From: Bradyrhizobium diazoefficiens
GTDB taxonomy: Bacteria; Pseudomonadota; Alphaproteobacteria; Rhizobiales; Xanthobacteraceae
DNA length: 64,000 nucleotides
NCBI RefSeq assembly: GCF_016612535.1
Contig: NZ_JAENXS010000004.1
Location: forward strand, 186,001-250,000
Reading direction: 5' to 3'
Shown: positions 18,404 through 27,557 of the stretch, one piece after another
Layout: the number at the start of each line of letters is the position of its first letter
Numbering within the stretch: position 1 is the first letter of the stretch
Made by a program: the position numbers and the translations under genes
Notes under the pieces: model-generated
The model's input: the letters and a program-made list of their open reading frames with translations, nothing else
What the model was told of the DNA's origin: nothing
Database searches by the model: none

Positions 18404-20110
18404 TCAGCCGGAGCGGCCGGCTGCGTACGGCCCTTGCTGCTTGGGATCTCCGGCAGCATTTCGGCGGTCACGCGGTCGGGCGAGTCGTCCCTTCCAGCGT
18501 ACTGAGCCGAACGGCCTCTCTAGCATGCGACGCACGCGTACCGGCGCAGGGCCGACGTGGAAGTGAATTGCCCGCTGCTCTAGTGCACGTTCCGGCTGGG
18601 TCGAACGATTGCGCCAGCGCAAGTAGTCGAACCAAGTCGGGCAGTGATAGCGCTCCGTCCACAGTTCGGGATCGGCAATGTCTCGCGCGATCGACCAACC
18701 ATAGGCGCCGTTGCGCTGGCGAGACAATTGAACGTCCTGCATGACATTATGAAACTCCCGTGCATTGTCCTGTGCGACGCGATATTCGATCTCGACGACG
18801 AGTGGCCCGCTGCGTCCGGTCAAGGCGAGCCGTACCTCGGGATCGGCTAGAAGCTCAACTTCCTCTTCCCTCGCGCCGACGCGAGGCATGGGCAGCCAAA
18901 GACCGATGAGTGGTGAGGCGAGCATCAGGGCGGCCGACACCAGCAGTGCGGTCTCAACTCCGGCCGCGTCGGTCAGATGACCCCAGCCCCAGCTGCCGAC
19001 GGCAATTCCACCTGAGCTTGCCGCCTGATAGGCGGCAAGCGAGCGGCCGGCCACCCAGCGCGGCGCCGACAACTGCACGCCAATGTTGAAGACGGCCCAG
19101 GCCAACATCCACGCGGCCCCTGCCAGGACCAGTGCTGCCGCGGTCAACACCGGTTGGCGGCTGAGCGCAACCGCGGCGATCGCCGCGCCCATGGACAGCG
19201 CGCATGCGCGGATTGCGGCCTCGCCGCTCAGCCGCTTGCGGAGCTCGGTGATGTTCAGCGCGCCGGCCACCGCACCTAGGCCAAAGGCGCCGAGCATGAT
19301 CCCGTAGGTCTGCGCATCGCCATGCAGAAGATCGCGCGCCACCAGCGGCATTAGCGCAGTGATCGCGCCGCCGACGACGCCCGTCACAAGGGTGCGGGCC
19401 AGCACGATCTTGATCGATGGCGAATTCGTGATGTAGCGCAGACCAGACACCATGGCGCGGCTCAGTCGCTCGGGCGGCAGGCGCGAGGGTGCGCTGACGC
19501 GTTTCCACAGGAGCAACGCGACCATCAACGGCAGATAGAGCAAGGCGTTGAGTGCGAATGCTGCTACTGCACCCGCGGTCGCCACCACGATCCCACCGAT
19601 CGCCGGACCCACGCTGCGCGCGATATTGTAGCTGATGCCATTCAGCGCGATGGCCGCAGGCAACAGCGCTTCCGAGGGTACCTGTTCGCTGACCGACGAT
19701 TGCCAGGCCGGTCCCATCAGCGCCATGCCGCTGCCGACGACAAAGCAGAGCATGAGCAGGAGGTTCGGTGTGACCAGGCCAAGCCAGGCGACCACCGTCA
19801 AGGCGGTTGCGCCGGCCAAAGCGATGCTAAGCGCAACCAGCGCCACGACGCGCCGGTCATACATATCGGCGATCGCGCCAGCGGGCATCGAAATCAGCAT
19901 CACTGGCAGCAGCAGCGCGGTCTGCACCAGCGCGACCTTGTCGGCCGAGGACGTCATCTGCGTCATCGCCCAGGCGGCTCCCACACCTCCAATCAAGATA
20001 CCGAGATTGGAGAGGAGGCTCGCAAGCCAGATCCGGCGGAAGGTGGCGTGCCGCAGCGGCGCCGCGATGCCGTCGGCGCTACACGTCTGAGGCTTGGCTG
20101 GATCGGTCAT
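18404..20110 (-). CDS. MFS transporter, EntS/MFS_3-like, with C-terminal extension
   Basis: 568 residues from MTDPAKPQTCSADG. The first 415 or so form a standard twelve-helix major facilitator, with the DMYDRR loop between helices 2 and 3 and the MALMGPAWQSSVSEQV segment typical of the MFS_3/enterobactin-exporter-like group. It is followed by a cytoplasmic tail of about 150 residues (EIEYRVAQDNAREFHNVMQD ... HFHVGPAPVRVRRMLERPFG) also found in that group. Predicted proton-driven drug or metabolite exporter of the inner membrane. The longer frame to 20200 is rejected because MTDPAKP is the natural start. No neighbouring gene hints at the substrate. Confidence 0.85.
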   Translation of the reverse strand: MTDPAKPQTCSADGIAAPLRHATFRRIWLASLLSNLGILIGGVGAAWAMTQMTSSADKVALVQTALLLPVMLISMPAGAIADMYDRRVVALVALSIALAGATALTVVAWLGLVTPNLLLMLCFVVGSGMALMGPAWQSSVSEQVPSEALLPAAIALNGISYNIARSVGPAIGGIVVATAGAVAAFALNALLYLPLMVALLLWKRVSAPSRLPPERLSRAMVSGLRYITNSPSIKIVLARTLVTGVVGGAITALMPLVARDLLHGDAQTYGIMLGAFGLGAVAGALNITELRKRLSGEAAIRACALSMGAAIAAVALSRQPVLTAAALVLAGAAWMLAWAVFNIGVQLSAPRWVAGRSLAAYQAASSGGIAVGSWGWGHLTDAAGVETALLVSAALMLASPLIGLWLPMPRVGAREEEVELLADPEVRLALTGRSGPLVVEIEYRVAQDNAREFHNVMQDVQLSRQRNGAYGWSIARDIADPELWTERYHCPTWFDYLRWRNRSTQPERALEQRAIHFHVGPAPVRVRRMLERPFGSVRWKGRLARPRDRRNAAGDPKQQGPYAAGRSG

Positions 20111-20895
20111 ATCGACTCGTGATGACTTATCATGACTCGATTCCGGTCGCGGATCACAAGGATGTTCCCAACGCGATATCGCGTCCAAACCACAGAGCAA
20201 TCGTGAACTGCGATGCGTCGATCGCTTTTGACGGAGTCAATCATCCGGCTGCTTCCGCCGCGCTGCGGCTGAATGACAAGGGCAATATCGCTGATTGACC
20301 AGGAAGGTCCCCATCACCGGTGTGATATCTGCGCTCTCTCAGCGTAGAGGATCTTCCGAATATGCCCTGCCAATTCTGCAATGCTGGTCCGACTGGACAA
20401 GGACCCAGCGCTAGGCAGGTTCTCTGGCGGCTGGGACATGGGTCGGACATTTCGCAAAGCCTGAATGGCGCAGTCTCGTGCTGCTAACATCATAACAACG
20501 CCCACAAGGGAATTAGGACCACCTATTTCGCCGCAAGTCAGCGTACTGTCGCTCGATATGCTGAAAAACTGCGCCGCTCCCAGGACAACGCAGGAATAGT
20601 ACATGGGAGTCGAATAATGATTATCGGGATAACCTGTCAAACAGCCCAAGGACCGATTGCCACTCTCGCGCTATTGCAATCATGATCCTTCTCCGGTCGA
20701 CAAGCAGATTGCCTCCGTATTCGACGAGGCGATTGACATCGAGCTGTCTTGGGCGGGTGGCAAGCACAAGCCAACACCGCGCGTGGTCGCAAGGACCTGA
20801 GTGCGTCTCTCGATCGGGTGGAGATTATCGTCGACACCGAGGTCTCGAAGAGGGCAACCCCCGCCGATTGTAAGTGCATCTCACCTGGCGAAAGC
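20111..20895. other. intergenic; faint IS66-like trace
   Basis: No intact gene. On the plus strand around 20770-20850 the frame reads GRKDLSASLDRVEIIVDTE, which resembles the linker before the zinc finger of IS66 TnpC transposases, but nothing flanking it supports the assignment. Confidence 0.3.
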
Positions 20896-21069
20896 TCAAC
20901 TGTCCCGATACATGCAGGATACCGGGACGGTATTGACTGGGACGTTATGGGATATTTCGCACTTGAAGCAACGCCAGAGGGGCGGCTTCTTGTCGTTTTT
21001 TTGCGGAACGAGCGTCATCGGGTTACGGCATCGCGGACAAGAGGGGATATCGTTGCGCCCACTACGCAA
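20896..21069 (-). CDS. zinc-ribbon microprotein, diverged copy (D)
   Basis: A 57-codon frame (putative TTG start at 21069) containing SCPRCRNPMTLVPQKNDKKP and then PLWRCFKCE, so two CxxC knuckles about 23 residues apart. It aligns over its length with the 47-residue proteins at 28797 and 54016, including the LRS before the first cysteines and the WRCFKCE ending, but runs 17 residues longer. Four cysteines in this spacing suggest one bound zinc. The start is uncertain; the same frame is open to 21369. Confidence 0.5.
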   Translation of the reverse strand: MRSGRNDIPSCPRCRNPMTLVPQKNDKKPPLWRCFKCEISHNVPVNTVPVSCMYRDS

Positions 21070-21369
21070 ACCCGCTGCAAGCGTCGGCGCGGCTCGGCTA
21101 CGACCTGCATCGGCATTTCCGTTTGCAGTTCTGCTGCATTGAGCAACGCGCGTAGCACTGCCACAAGGCATTTGTTCTCCAAGCCATTCGACAAACGTCA
21201 TGCCGGAATGGCTTGTGGATGCGTCGTCAATCTGGAAACAGCGACGACGGCAAGAATCGTCTTTCACCATGGTCTCTCCCGACACGCTCGGTTTGCAAAT
21301 TCTCTCATCGATTGCAAGAACCGGCGATCTTTTGATATAGTTTAGGGCTAGGAGATCGCCGTCCAACAC

Positions 21370-21836
21370 AGAAGAATGTCGAAAGACTTTGAGCGCGCAG
21401 ATTGGTCCGTCCCGTACGAAGTGTGCACCCGGTCGGGGCGCACTCTATCGAGATAACTTGCAACCGACAGGCGGAGCGACATTCACGGTGCGCTTCCGTG
21501 TCGATGGCGGGGTGCCTCCAAATCACGCACCTATCAATATGAGATTCAGACAAGCGCGCAGTGATCGCGCGAGATTGTCGTCGCCTATCGGGTGGTTTGG
21601 TGTCAGTCTGTGGCGGGCTGGGCTTTATGCCAATCTTGTCCGCCCCGGCGGGCAACGAAGGAACTCCATTGAGAGCGCAAGGAGGGGCAAAAGATGGGGC
21701 CAACTGGCACCGTGACTGACGACTGCTGCGCGCCCTGGAGCGCGGTCTATCGCCCCCGTGGAATGAACGTGTTCGGAAACTACAATACAGACGCTGCCTC
21801 TTCCCCCAGCATGCAACTTCAGACTAAGGAGCGAAC
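21370..21836. other. upstream region of the dehydrogenase gene
   Basis: About 470 bases with no supported gene; presumably holds the promoter of the gene at 21837. A clear ribosome-binding site (AAGGAG, 21828-21833) precedes that start. Confidence 0.4.
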
Positions 21837-23096
21837 GTGACCGTATACGGTGGGCCGGTCTTTGACATGGCCGTGAAGCAATTCGAAGTAATCGCAGACT
21901 ATCTACGCATACCGGAAAACGAGAGAGCTCGGCTATTGATGCCGAAGCGCGCTGTCACGGTCTCATGTCCCATTCATCGTGATGATGGAACGACGGCCGT
22001 CTTCGAGGGCTATCGTGTGCAGCATCACTTGACGCTTGGCCCGACCAAAGGTGGCACGCGGTTCGCCCCGAGCGTTGATCTCGGCGAAGTCGCGGCACTA
22101 GCAATCTGGATGAGCTGGAAGTGTGCGCTGGTTGGATTGCCGTATGGCGGAGCCAAGGGAGGTATCAGCGTCGATCCCTCAAGCCTGTCGAAACGCGAGC
22201 TTGAAGCGCTTTCGCGTCGATACATGCAGGAAATGATTCCATTTGTTGGCCCACATACAGATGTGATGGCGCCCGACATGGGCACCAATGAGCAGATCAT
22301 GGCTTGGTTCATGGACACGTACTCAATGTATCAGGGACAAACAGTCACAGAAATCGTGACAGGCAAGCCCGTGACCGCCGGCGGCACATTGGGACGTCGC
22401 GAAGCCACGGGGAGAGGTGTCGCTCATTTGGTTCGTCGTGCTGCGGATGAGCGCGAGATTCGCCTCGATGGCGCCACGGCCATCGTGCAGGGCTTCGGAA
22501 ATGTCGGATCGATCACGGCACTCGAGCTGCACAATATGGGAGTCAAAGTAATCGCGGTGAGCGATCATACCGGCGCGCTCCATCGCCCGGGAGGTCTCGA
22601 TATCCCCCAATTGATCCGGCATGCAGCCTCGCAAGGCAGCTTGGAAGGCTATTCCAACGAACTGGCTTCTGATTCAATTCAGATGCTGACGTTGCCTTGC
22701 GACATACTCGTTCCAGCCGCGGTGGAGCGCGTCATCAACGGCGAAGTCGCCGGTAAGCTGCGCTGCCGCATACTTGCCGAAGGAGCCAATGGCCCGACCA
22801 CGCCAGAAGCCGATCGAGTCCTCGAGATGCGTCAGGAAGAGATCTTCCTGATCCCGGATATCCTGTGCAACTCTGGAGGTGTGGTCGTTAGTTACTTCGA
22901 ATGGGTTCAGGATCTTCAGCGATTGTTCTGGGAGGAGGAAGAGGTGATGCAGCGGGAGTATCAGATTCTGGATCGAGCGTTTGAGCGCGTATTGTCGCGA
23001 AGTAAGCAGGATAAGGTGTTTAACCGCACCGCCGCTATGGCCATCGGCGTGGAACGGGTACGCGGCGCAAAGGAGACGCGTGGACTGTTCCCGTAG
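21837..23096 (+). CDS. Glu/Leu/Phe/Val dehydrogenase (glutamate dehydrogenase)
   Basis: Reversible NAD(P)-dependent oxidative deamination of an amino acid, most likely glutamate to 2-oxoglutarate and ammonia. The 419 residues are full length. The catalytic region KGGTRFAPSVDLGEVAALA ... KCALVGLPYGGAKGGI contains the substrate and catalytic lysines, PDMGTNEQIMAWFMD follows, and the Rossmann motif is VQGFGNVGS. The start is GTG at 21837 with a good AAGGAG. It stands alone, convergent with the xre-type gene, with a terminator-like hairpin between. Leucine or phenylalanine dehydrogenase activity cannot be excluded, although length and motifs favour GDH. Confidence 0.88.
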   Translation: MTVYGGPVFDMAVKQFEVIADYLRIPENERARLLMPKRAVTVSCPIHRDDGTTAVFEGYRVQHHLTLGPTKGGTRFAPSVDLGEVAALAIWMSWKCALVGLPYGGAKGGISVDPSSLSKRELEALSRRYMQEMIPFVGPHTDVMAPDMGTNEQIMAWFMDTYSMYQGQTVTEIVTGKPVTAGGTLGRREATGRGVAHLVRRAADEREIRLDGATAIVQGFGNVGSITALELHNMGVKVIAVSDHTGALHRPGGLDIPQLIRHAASQGSLEGYSNELASDSIQMLTLPCDILVPAAVERVINGEVAGKLRCRILAEGANGPTTPEADRVLEMRQEEIFLIPDILCNSGGVVVSYFEWVQDLQRLFWEEEEVMQREYQILDRAFERVLSRSKQDKVFNRTAAMAIGVERVRGAKETRGLFP

Positions 23097-23183
23097 CCGT
23101 GCTCAAGCAAGTTTGCGTCGTGATCGACTGACTCGGTTGGTTGATCCTTCCGTGTTTTCGACTGAAGATTCTCGCCCTGGGAA

Positions 23184-23215
23184 GAAGGGCTGCCATCCTA
23201 CGATCGCAGCCCTTC
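23184..23215. terminator. hairpin between convergent genes
   Basis: A 10-bp perfect stem (GAAGGGCTGC / GCAGCCCTTC) with a 12-base loop sits between the stop codons of the dehydrogenase (23096) and the xre-type gene (23312). The place suits a two-way terminator, though no T-run follows on either strand. Confidence 0.6.
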
Positions 23216-23311
23216 GATAGTCCCCCGCTCCGACCGGCAAATCATGTGTCCCGGCCGCCGGCCGATCCGCGCTGGCTGCTCGATTGCGTTCACGAGACGG
23301 GCCGACGCCGC

Positions 23312-23707
23312 TCAATCCTCATTGGCGGCGATCGATTCCATCAAGGACACCAGCTGACGTTGCACGGTCTGGTCCTTGATCTTGCTGTAGGCGCGAAGCA
23401 ACCGCAGGCTGAAGGCGCTGTCAATGAACAGGAGGCTGTCGACCTCGCGGGTCTTGTTGTCGCCGTCGTAGAAGAAGGTGACCGGCACGTCGAGCGCGCT
23501 TGCAATCTGCTGTAGGCGGGCGGCGCCAACACGGTTGACACCCTTTTCGTACTTCTGAACCTGCTGGAAGCTGATGCCAAGCTTGTCGCCAAGCTCTGCC
23601 TGGGAGATCTTCTGCTCGACGCGCCGCAGACGAATCCGCTTACCTAATTCCATGTCCGGCTTACCGGCACTGCGTTGCTTCATCTTCTTTGCTGCAGGTC
23701 TGTTCAT
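23312..23707 (-). CDS. XRE family regulator, PraR-like
   Basis: 131 residues from MNRPAAKKMKQRSAGKPDME. The helix-turn-helix covers about residues 25-75 (RRVEQKISQAELGDKLGISF, then QQVQKYEKGVNRVGAARLQQ), exactly the pattern of rhizobial PraR-type regulators, whose known members control quorum sensing and biofilm or attachment genes. The C-terminus (SLRLLRAYSKIKDQTVQRQL) is the usual helical tail. Upstream in-frame methionines at 23764 and 23803 would add a basic leader; none has a convincing ribosome-binding site, so the start is uncertain. It is followed by no gene in its own direction before the convergent dehydrogenase. Confidence 0.82.
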   Translation of the reverse strand: MNRPAAKKMKQRSAGKPDMELGKRIRLRRVEQKISQAELGDKLGISFQQVQKYEKGVNRVGAARLQQIASALDVPVTFFYDGDNKTREVDSLLFIDSAFSLRLLRAYSKIKDQTVQRQLVSLMESIAANED

Positions 23708-24082
23708 TCTGGTGACCGTCCTCAATAAGAGATCCCTGGCCGGTTTAGTCAGGGACTCGTCCATGATGTACCGCGTTAAAGCTCGGATGGTATCCAAGCG
23801 CATTCGCGTAGCCGATGCATCTTAGTACCGACTACCTAAAGTCGATCGCGCCAAGGTGCCTGCTGACACCTGCCTTCCACATTTGGCAAAATATTGGCCG
23901 GACCACAACTAGCGCGAGCTTAGTCGTCATGAATTATAGCCATATGCTTACTCGCGGTGCAGCCTCATTCCCGTATTTCAACGGAAGGCTCCAATATATT
24001 GAGGGTGTCGTCGTCGGTACAACCGTGGCTAGTGTCCATTGGGAGATGATCAGATAGGTTATTTTCCGAGCCGACTGGTCGA
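23708..24082. other. no confident gene
   Basis: Region upstream of the xre-type gene. Plus-strand frames here do not resemble proteins. It probably holds the regulator's promoter. Confidence 0.35.
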
Positions 24083-24386
24083 TCAGCGAACGTTTCGCGC
24101 TGCCGTCGGCGCATGCTGCGGTCGCTTGCCGTTTTGCCGGCGCTGTAGGCTGCGCGTCATCAGGAAGATTTCCGTCATGCGCGATCGGGATGCGGCGCGT
24201 GCATAGGCCACCACACAGGCCGCAAGCCAGCCCTCGTCAACGCGGCCTGGCTTGCCTCCAGCGTTCAGATCGGTGCGACGCACCTGACGGCGGCCAGCGG
24301 CACGACGATCGGCCTTTTAGGCAATGGGCGAGCACGATGTCCGCAAGCCAGAAGGCAAGTGGTTCGCTTGCGGGCACGAAGCGCAT
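24083..24386 (-). pseudogene. fragment of a DUF1403-like gene with frameshifts
   Basis: Starting at 24386 the frame reads MRFVPASEPLAFWLADIVLA followed by HCLK, which matches the LPLWLADAVLAHQLRW core of the intact DUF1403 gene at 58908. After a one-base shift it continues KRPIVVPLAAVR, matching WAVPVPLIAA, and after a second shift GKPGRVDEGWLAACVVAYAR, which fits the next helix of the family. It is therefore a decayed internal-to-C-terminal piece of a DUF1403 protein, lying just downstream of the NYN gene. Assigned by eye from motif order; moderate certainty. Confidence 0.45.
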
Positions 24387-24463
24387 GCTTTATCGCCGCG
24401 ATCTCGGGGATCACCGGGTTCTTGGTCATCACCGTCGCGGCGTAGATATCTCCGCCCTGCTTG

Positions 24464-25093
24464 TTAGTCGGCAGGTCGCTCAGAGACTGGCATTCCGATT
24501 TTCGAGCCTCGGCGCTCCTCCTGACGGTGGCCTAACCGTTCGGACGGACCGCGACCCAGCTTCAGCTTCAACTGTGCCAGGTCGATAAATTCGTCCGCCT
24601 GCCGCCGAAGTTCGTCGGCGATCATTGGCGGCTGGTTTGCAATCGTGGACACAACAGTCACCCGTACGCCGCGCCGCTGCACAGCCTCGACGAGGGAGCG
24701 GAAATCGCCGTCGCCCGAGAACAGGACCATCTGATCGATATGCTTGGCAAGCTCCATGGCATCGACCGCAAGCTCGATGTCCATATTGCCCTTGACCTTG
24801 CGGCGGCCGCTGGCGTCGACGAATTCCTTGGTTGGCTTGGTGACAACTGTGTAGCCGTTGTAGTCGAGCCAATCGACGAGTGGCCTGATCGACGAACATT
24901 CCTGATCCTCGATAACCGTCGTGTAATAGAACGCCCGCAGCAGCGTGCTGCGGTTCTGAAACTCTTTGAGTAGGCGCTTGTAGTCGATGTCGAAGCTAAG
25001 CGCCTTGCAGGTTGCGTTGAGGTTGGCGCCGTCGATAAAGAGCGCGATTTTGTCGGATGGCGAGGTTGGTGTTTGGCCGCCCCCGCCACTCAT
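24464..25093 (-). CDS. LabA/NYN domain protein (PIN-like RNase fold)
   Basis: 209 residues from MSGGGGQTPTSPSDKIALFI. The NYN domain runs from about residue 13 to 165: ALFIDGANLNATCK holds the first acidic residue (usually IDGANLY; the tyrosine is replaced), KGNMDIELAVDAMELA and VLFSGDGDFRSLVEAVQ hold the other conserved aspartates, and GVRVTVVSTI follows. NYN proteins are predicted metal-dependent RNases; LabA homologues modulate gene expression. The start at 25093 overlaps the stop of a 59-residue membrane protein gene (ATGA), which argues for this start over the one at 25123. The C-terminal tail is short and basic and differs from the chromosomal type I recall, so this is probably a paralogue. 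Confidence 0.85.
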   Translation of the reverse strand: MSGGGGQTPTSPSDKIALFIDGANLNATCKALSFDIDYKRLLKEFQNRSTLLRAFYYTTVIEDQECSSIRPLVDWLDYNGYTVVTKPTKEFVDASGRRKVKGNMDIELAVDAMELAKHIDQMVLFSGDGDFRSLVEAVQRRGVRVTVVSTIANQPPMIADELRRQADEFIDLAQLKLKLGRGPSERLGHRQEERRGSKIGMPVSERPAD

Positions 25094-25269
25094 TGGTTTA
25101 AGCTTAGGCCGCGTGCGATCCATCCAAAAACTAATCCGAGGTTGAGAGATAGTTCACGATTGTCCGCTATCAGAAGCTGACCAATGCTGTACAACACAGA
25201 CAACGCGACAATCAGGGCGGACAGATAAGCCGCAAGTTGTGACCAAAATTCGCCGTCACAGTCGAACAT
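25090..25269 (-). CDS. 59-residue membrane protein coupled to the NYN gene
   Basis: MFDCDGEFWSQLAAYLSALI opens a small protein with one clear membrane helix (about residues 11-34, ending SIGQLLI) and a second, weaker hydrophobic segment (LGLVFGWIARGL, about residues 46-57). The last codon and stop overlap the NYN gene start in an ATGA, so the two are probably co-translated. No family recognised. The partnership suggests it places or regulates the NYN protein at the membrane; that is inference. Confidence 0.6.
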   Translation of the reverse strand: MFDCDGEFWSQLAAYLSALIVALSVLYSIGQLLIADNRELSLNLGLVFGWIARGLSLNQ

Positions 25270-26272
25270 CAGCGCAGCTCAGAAGCAATCGCGGCCATCG
25301 GTTCAACAAGGCGCGCTTGATCAGTCCAGTCCGTCATCAATGTGTCTCCTGGCGCATCCCGCGCTTGCAACTAGAAACTTAAGAGCCCCACCCCATGGAG
25401 CACGAAGGCGGGCCGCTTCCCTTGCCCCAGCGGCGGGAAGTCACTCTGCTGGAAAACAGAGCGGCGCTTCAGCGTGGCTCAGAGACACGCGGGGGTCCCG
25501 ATTGTCGCCCCCGCCCCTCTTTACGAGGTTGCGCAGGACATTTTCGGAAAGTCACACAACCAGCTGTTTAAGCTGCGCAATCTTGTTGCTTTCCGCACGA
25601 CAGTTCGCGCTGTTCATCTGTCATCTCCGATGCGACTGCTGTTGCTGTCTTTCATGACGGATATCGGACCGCCGTCACCTTCCGAATAGCAAGGGATGAC
25701 TTCACCATACGACGTTAGGGGCAGGGATCCAGCAACAAATACCTTGGTCCCGCATGCCGCGCTCCGACACATACAGTACGTAACGAACGAGCAATCTCGT
25801 TTCTCGTTCGAGATCTCGGTGAAGCGTCTCGTACAAAAGACGTCGTAAAGAATCATGGCCGCGCCGTCGTCACCGCGAGGTGGAGCCTCTGCCCGTCCTC
25901 CAGCAACAGAGATAGCAGCCGGAAGTCGCTCGCGGGTTGCAGATGGCAATCGCGAGCTTGCACCGCCCAGAACAGCATCTCAGGAGGGCGACCTTGAGGT
26001 CCTCTGGAAGGATTTCTCGACGATGTGAAAGCACGGCGGCTATCATGCTTTTTTAATCCTCCTAGTTTGCGAGCGGAGAGCGGATCAAGCGCATGCGTAG
26101 GCGCCCTCGAATTGGATGCCAATTCCAATTCCGGAGGGATCAAGACCAGCTTGGAATTGACCTGACATTAGAAGAGCATGCGGGCCGGCTTTTCGCGATG
26201 TAAGCGAGTTAAGCGAGGAAAAAACGCGCATACGCATCTATCCGCGGTGTAGATCACCCTATCAGAGCTCGG
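25270..26272. other. about 1 kb with two weak coupled frames
   Basis: No recognised gene. On the minus strand a frame starting MLFWAVQARDCHLQPASDF at 25978 ends at 25853, overlapping (ATGA) the start of MILYDVFCTRRFTEISNEKR at 25856, an 80-codon cysteine-rich frame ending at 25614. The overlap hints at translation, but neither has a clear ribosome-binding site or known relatives, so both stay unproven. Confidence 0.3.
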
Positions 26273-26749
26273 TCACTCTTCGCACGGAATCTCCACTGGA
26301 ATAGCAAAGCCCGCTTTTACACGATCCAATACGACCATCGTCTTGAAGCCCTTGATGTCCGGGTTCACATAGACGAATCGTCGAGTGAACTCCTCATATT
26401 CTTCCATGCTAGCGGCGGTAACATATAGGACGAAGTCGGCGTCTCCCGTGACGTAGAATCCGTTGACGATCTCGGCTGACGATTTGATGGCCTTCTTGAA
26501 TTTATCGATGATATCTGAGCGCTCCCGCTCCATAGTCACTAGCACAAGCATTTGAATAGGCCGTCCCACCGCCTTCGGCGAAACAATTGAGACATCGGCC
26601 TCGATGATGCCTTCCGAACGGAGCCTCTTCAGGCGTCGCTGGCACGCGGTGGCAGACAGTCCGGCCATTTCGCCGATCATCTCGGAAGTCAGACGATTAT
26701 TCTTTTGCACGATCTCAAGGATGCGGGCGTCGATTCGGTCGTATGGCAT
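26273..26749 (-). CDS. Lrp/AsnC family transcriptional regulator
   Basis: 158 residues from MPYDRIDARILEIVQKNNRL, the standard AsnC-type winged helix (residues 1-60, with the recognition region LSATACQRRLKRLRSEGIIE). It is followed by the RAM ligand-binding domain (MLVLVTMERERSDIIDKF ... GDADFVLYVTAASMEEYEEF). A GTG at 26776 would add nine residues not usual in the family. Such regulators respond to amino acids, and members near a dehydrogenase or decarboxylase often control it, but no such target is adjacent here. The next gene-like sequences upstream and downstream are remnants. Confidence 0.85.
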   Translation of the reverse strand: MPYDRIDARILEIVQKNNRLTSEMIGEMAGLSATACQRRLKRLRSEGIIEADVSIVSPKAVGRPIQMLVLVTMERERSDIIDKFKKAIKSSAEIVNGFYVTGDADFVLYVTAASMEEYEEFTRRFVYVNPDIKGFKTMVVLDRVKAGFAIPVEIPCEE

Positions 26750-27007
26750 CTCGGTCCCAGCTCCGCTGAATTTCACCGCGAAATGGCTGAACGGCGCAGA
26801 AAAGCATCCAAAACACTATCTCAAAATGCATAGGGTGATTTCAACAATGGCGAATCCCGTAAAAGATCGGATCTTGGCCGAACTTCTTGAGATTGCCGAA
26901 GTGCTGCTTGTGATCGTCTACCTGAAGACGATCGAGCAGCGCTCCAGGTCGCCCGGCAAGAGCTCCGAAACCTCCTGGACCCGGACACATGGGAACAGGC
27001 GGTTCAC

Positions 27008-27290
27008 TCAAGCAGCGCGTACTGTTTTCAGGAATCGGCTGACTTCGTCCTCGAGATGACGACTTTCGTTAGAACGCGATTGTGCTGCCGAGAGATTCTA
27101 GGAGGACGCCGAACGAGTCTCCATGGCACCGCGCTGTACGTAATGATGTTGGTGGAGACGCGCTGGGGTACCTTCTGCGGTCTGCCGGATGTTGCGGGAA
27201 ATCTCCTGCGTCGCGGCGCCCTGCTCTTCCACGGCTGCGGCGATGGTCGAGGAACTCTCCGACAGCTTCTCGGGCGTCGCATCGGATTTC
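27008..27290 (-). pseudogene. 3' fragment of a methyl-accepting chemotaxis protein gene
   Basis: Reading upstream to downstream: a stretch ending SSTIAAAVEEQGAATQEISR is the conserved hairpin-tip-flanking helix of MCP signalling domains. After a one-base shift near 27145 the frame continues VQRGAMETRSASS, then an in-frame TAG, then NLSAAQSRSNESRHLEDEVS and the terminal FLKTVRAA, which is the classic alphaproteobacterial MCP C-terminus. One frameshift, one internal stop and no N-terminal sensor show it is dead. Its 5' side is fused to the small gene at 27305. Confidence 0.75.
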
Positions 27291-27304
27291 GACGCTGTCC
27301 TTCC

Positions 27305-27517
27305 TCATGCCTCGCCCGACCCGGAGAAGATCGACGCCGGCGGCGTGGTGCGCACCGGCAGTGGCCGTTCGGAGAGCCTGGAGGCCCGCGAGGGCCCACC
27401 CAACTTTGCATCGTATCGGCCGACCAGCGCCAGCAAACGCCGCCTAGTGAAGGGATCGGCCCGCTCGGCCAAAGCACGAATGCGCTCCACCTGTTCTCTG
27501 CAGAAGTCCTCGTCCAT
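27305..27517 (-). CDS. small hypothetical protein with altered C-terminus
   Basis: MDEDFCREQVERIRALAERA, followed by DPFTRRRLLALVGRYDAKLG, is a pattern I recall from short Bradyrhizobium hypothetical proteins of 55-70 residues (helical, charged). The last 25 or so residues (LPVRTTPPASIFSGSGEA) look unlike the family and lead directly into the chemotaxis-receptor remnant, so the natural end was probably replaced by recombination. A start six codons earlier is possible. Confidence 0.5.
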   Translation of the reverse strand: MDEDFCREQVERIRALAERADPFTRRRLLALVGRYDAKLGGPSRASRLSERPLPVRTTPPASIFSGSGEA

Positions 27518-27557
27518 CACGCCACCCCCCAACACTTGCTCAAGCTTCCACCGAACG

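Noticed and set aside
20770..20850. IS66 transposase remnant
   Set aside because: Only about 20 residues resemble the linker of TnpC; no flanking transposase sequence supports it.
25614..25978. Two overlapping cysteine-containing minus-strand frames
   Set aside because: The stop-start overlap is suggestive, but there is no ribosome-binding site, family or repeat copy to confirm them.
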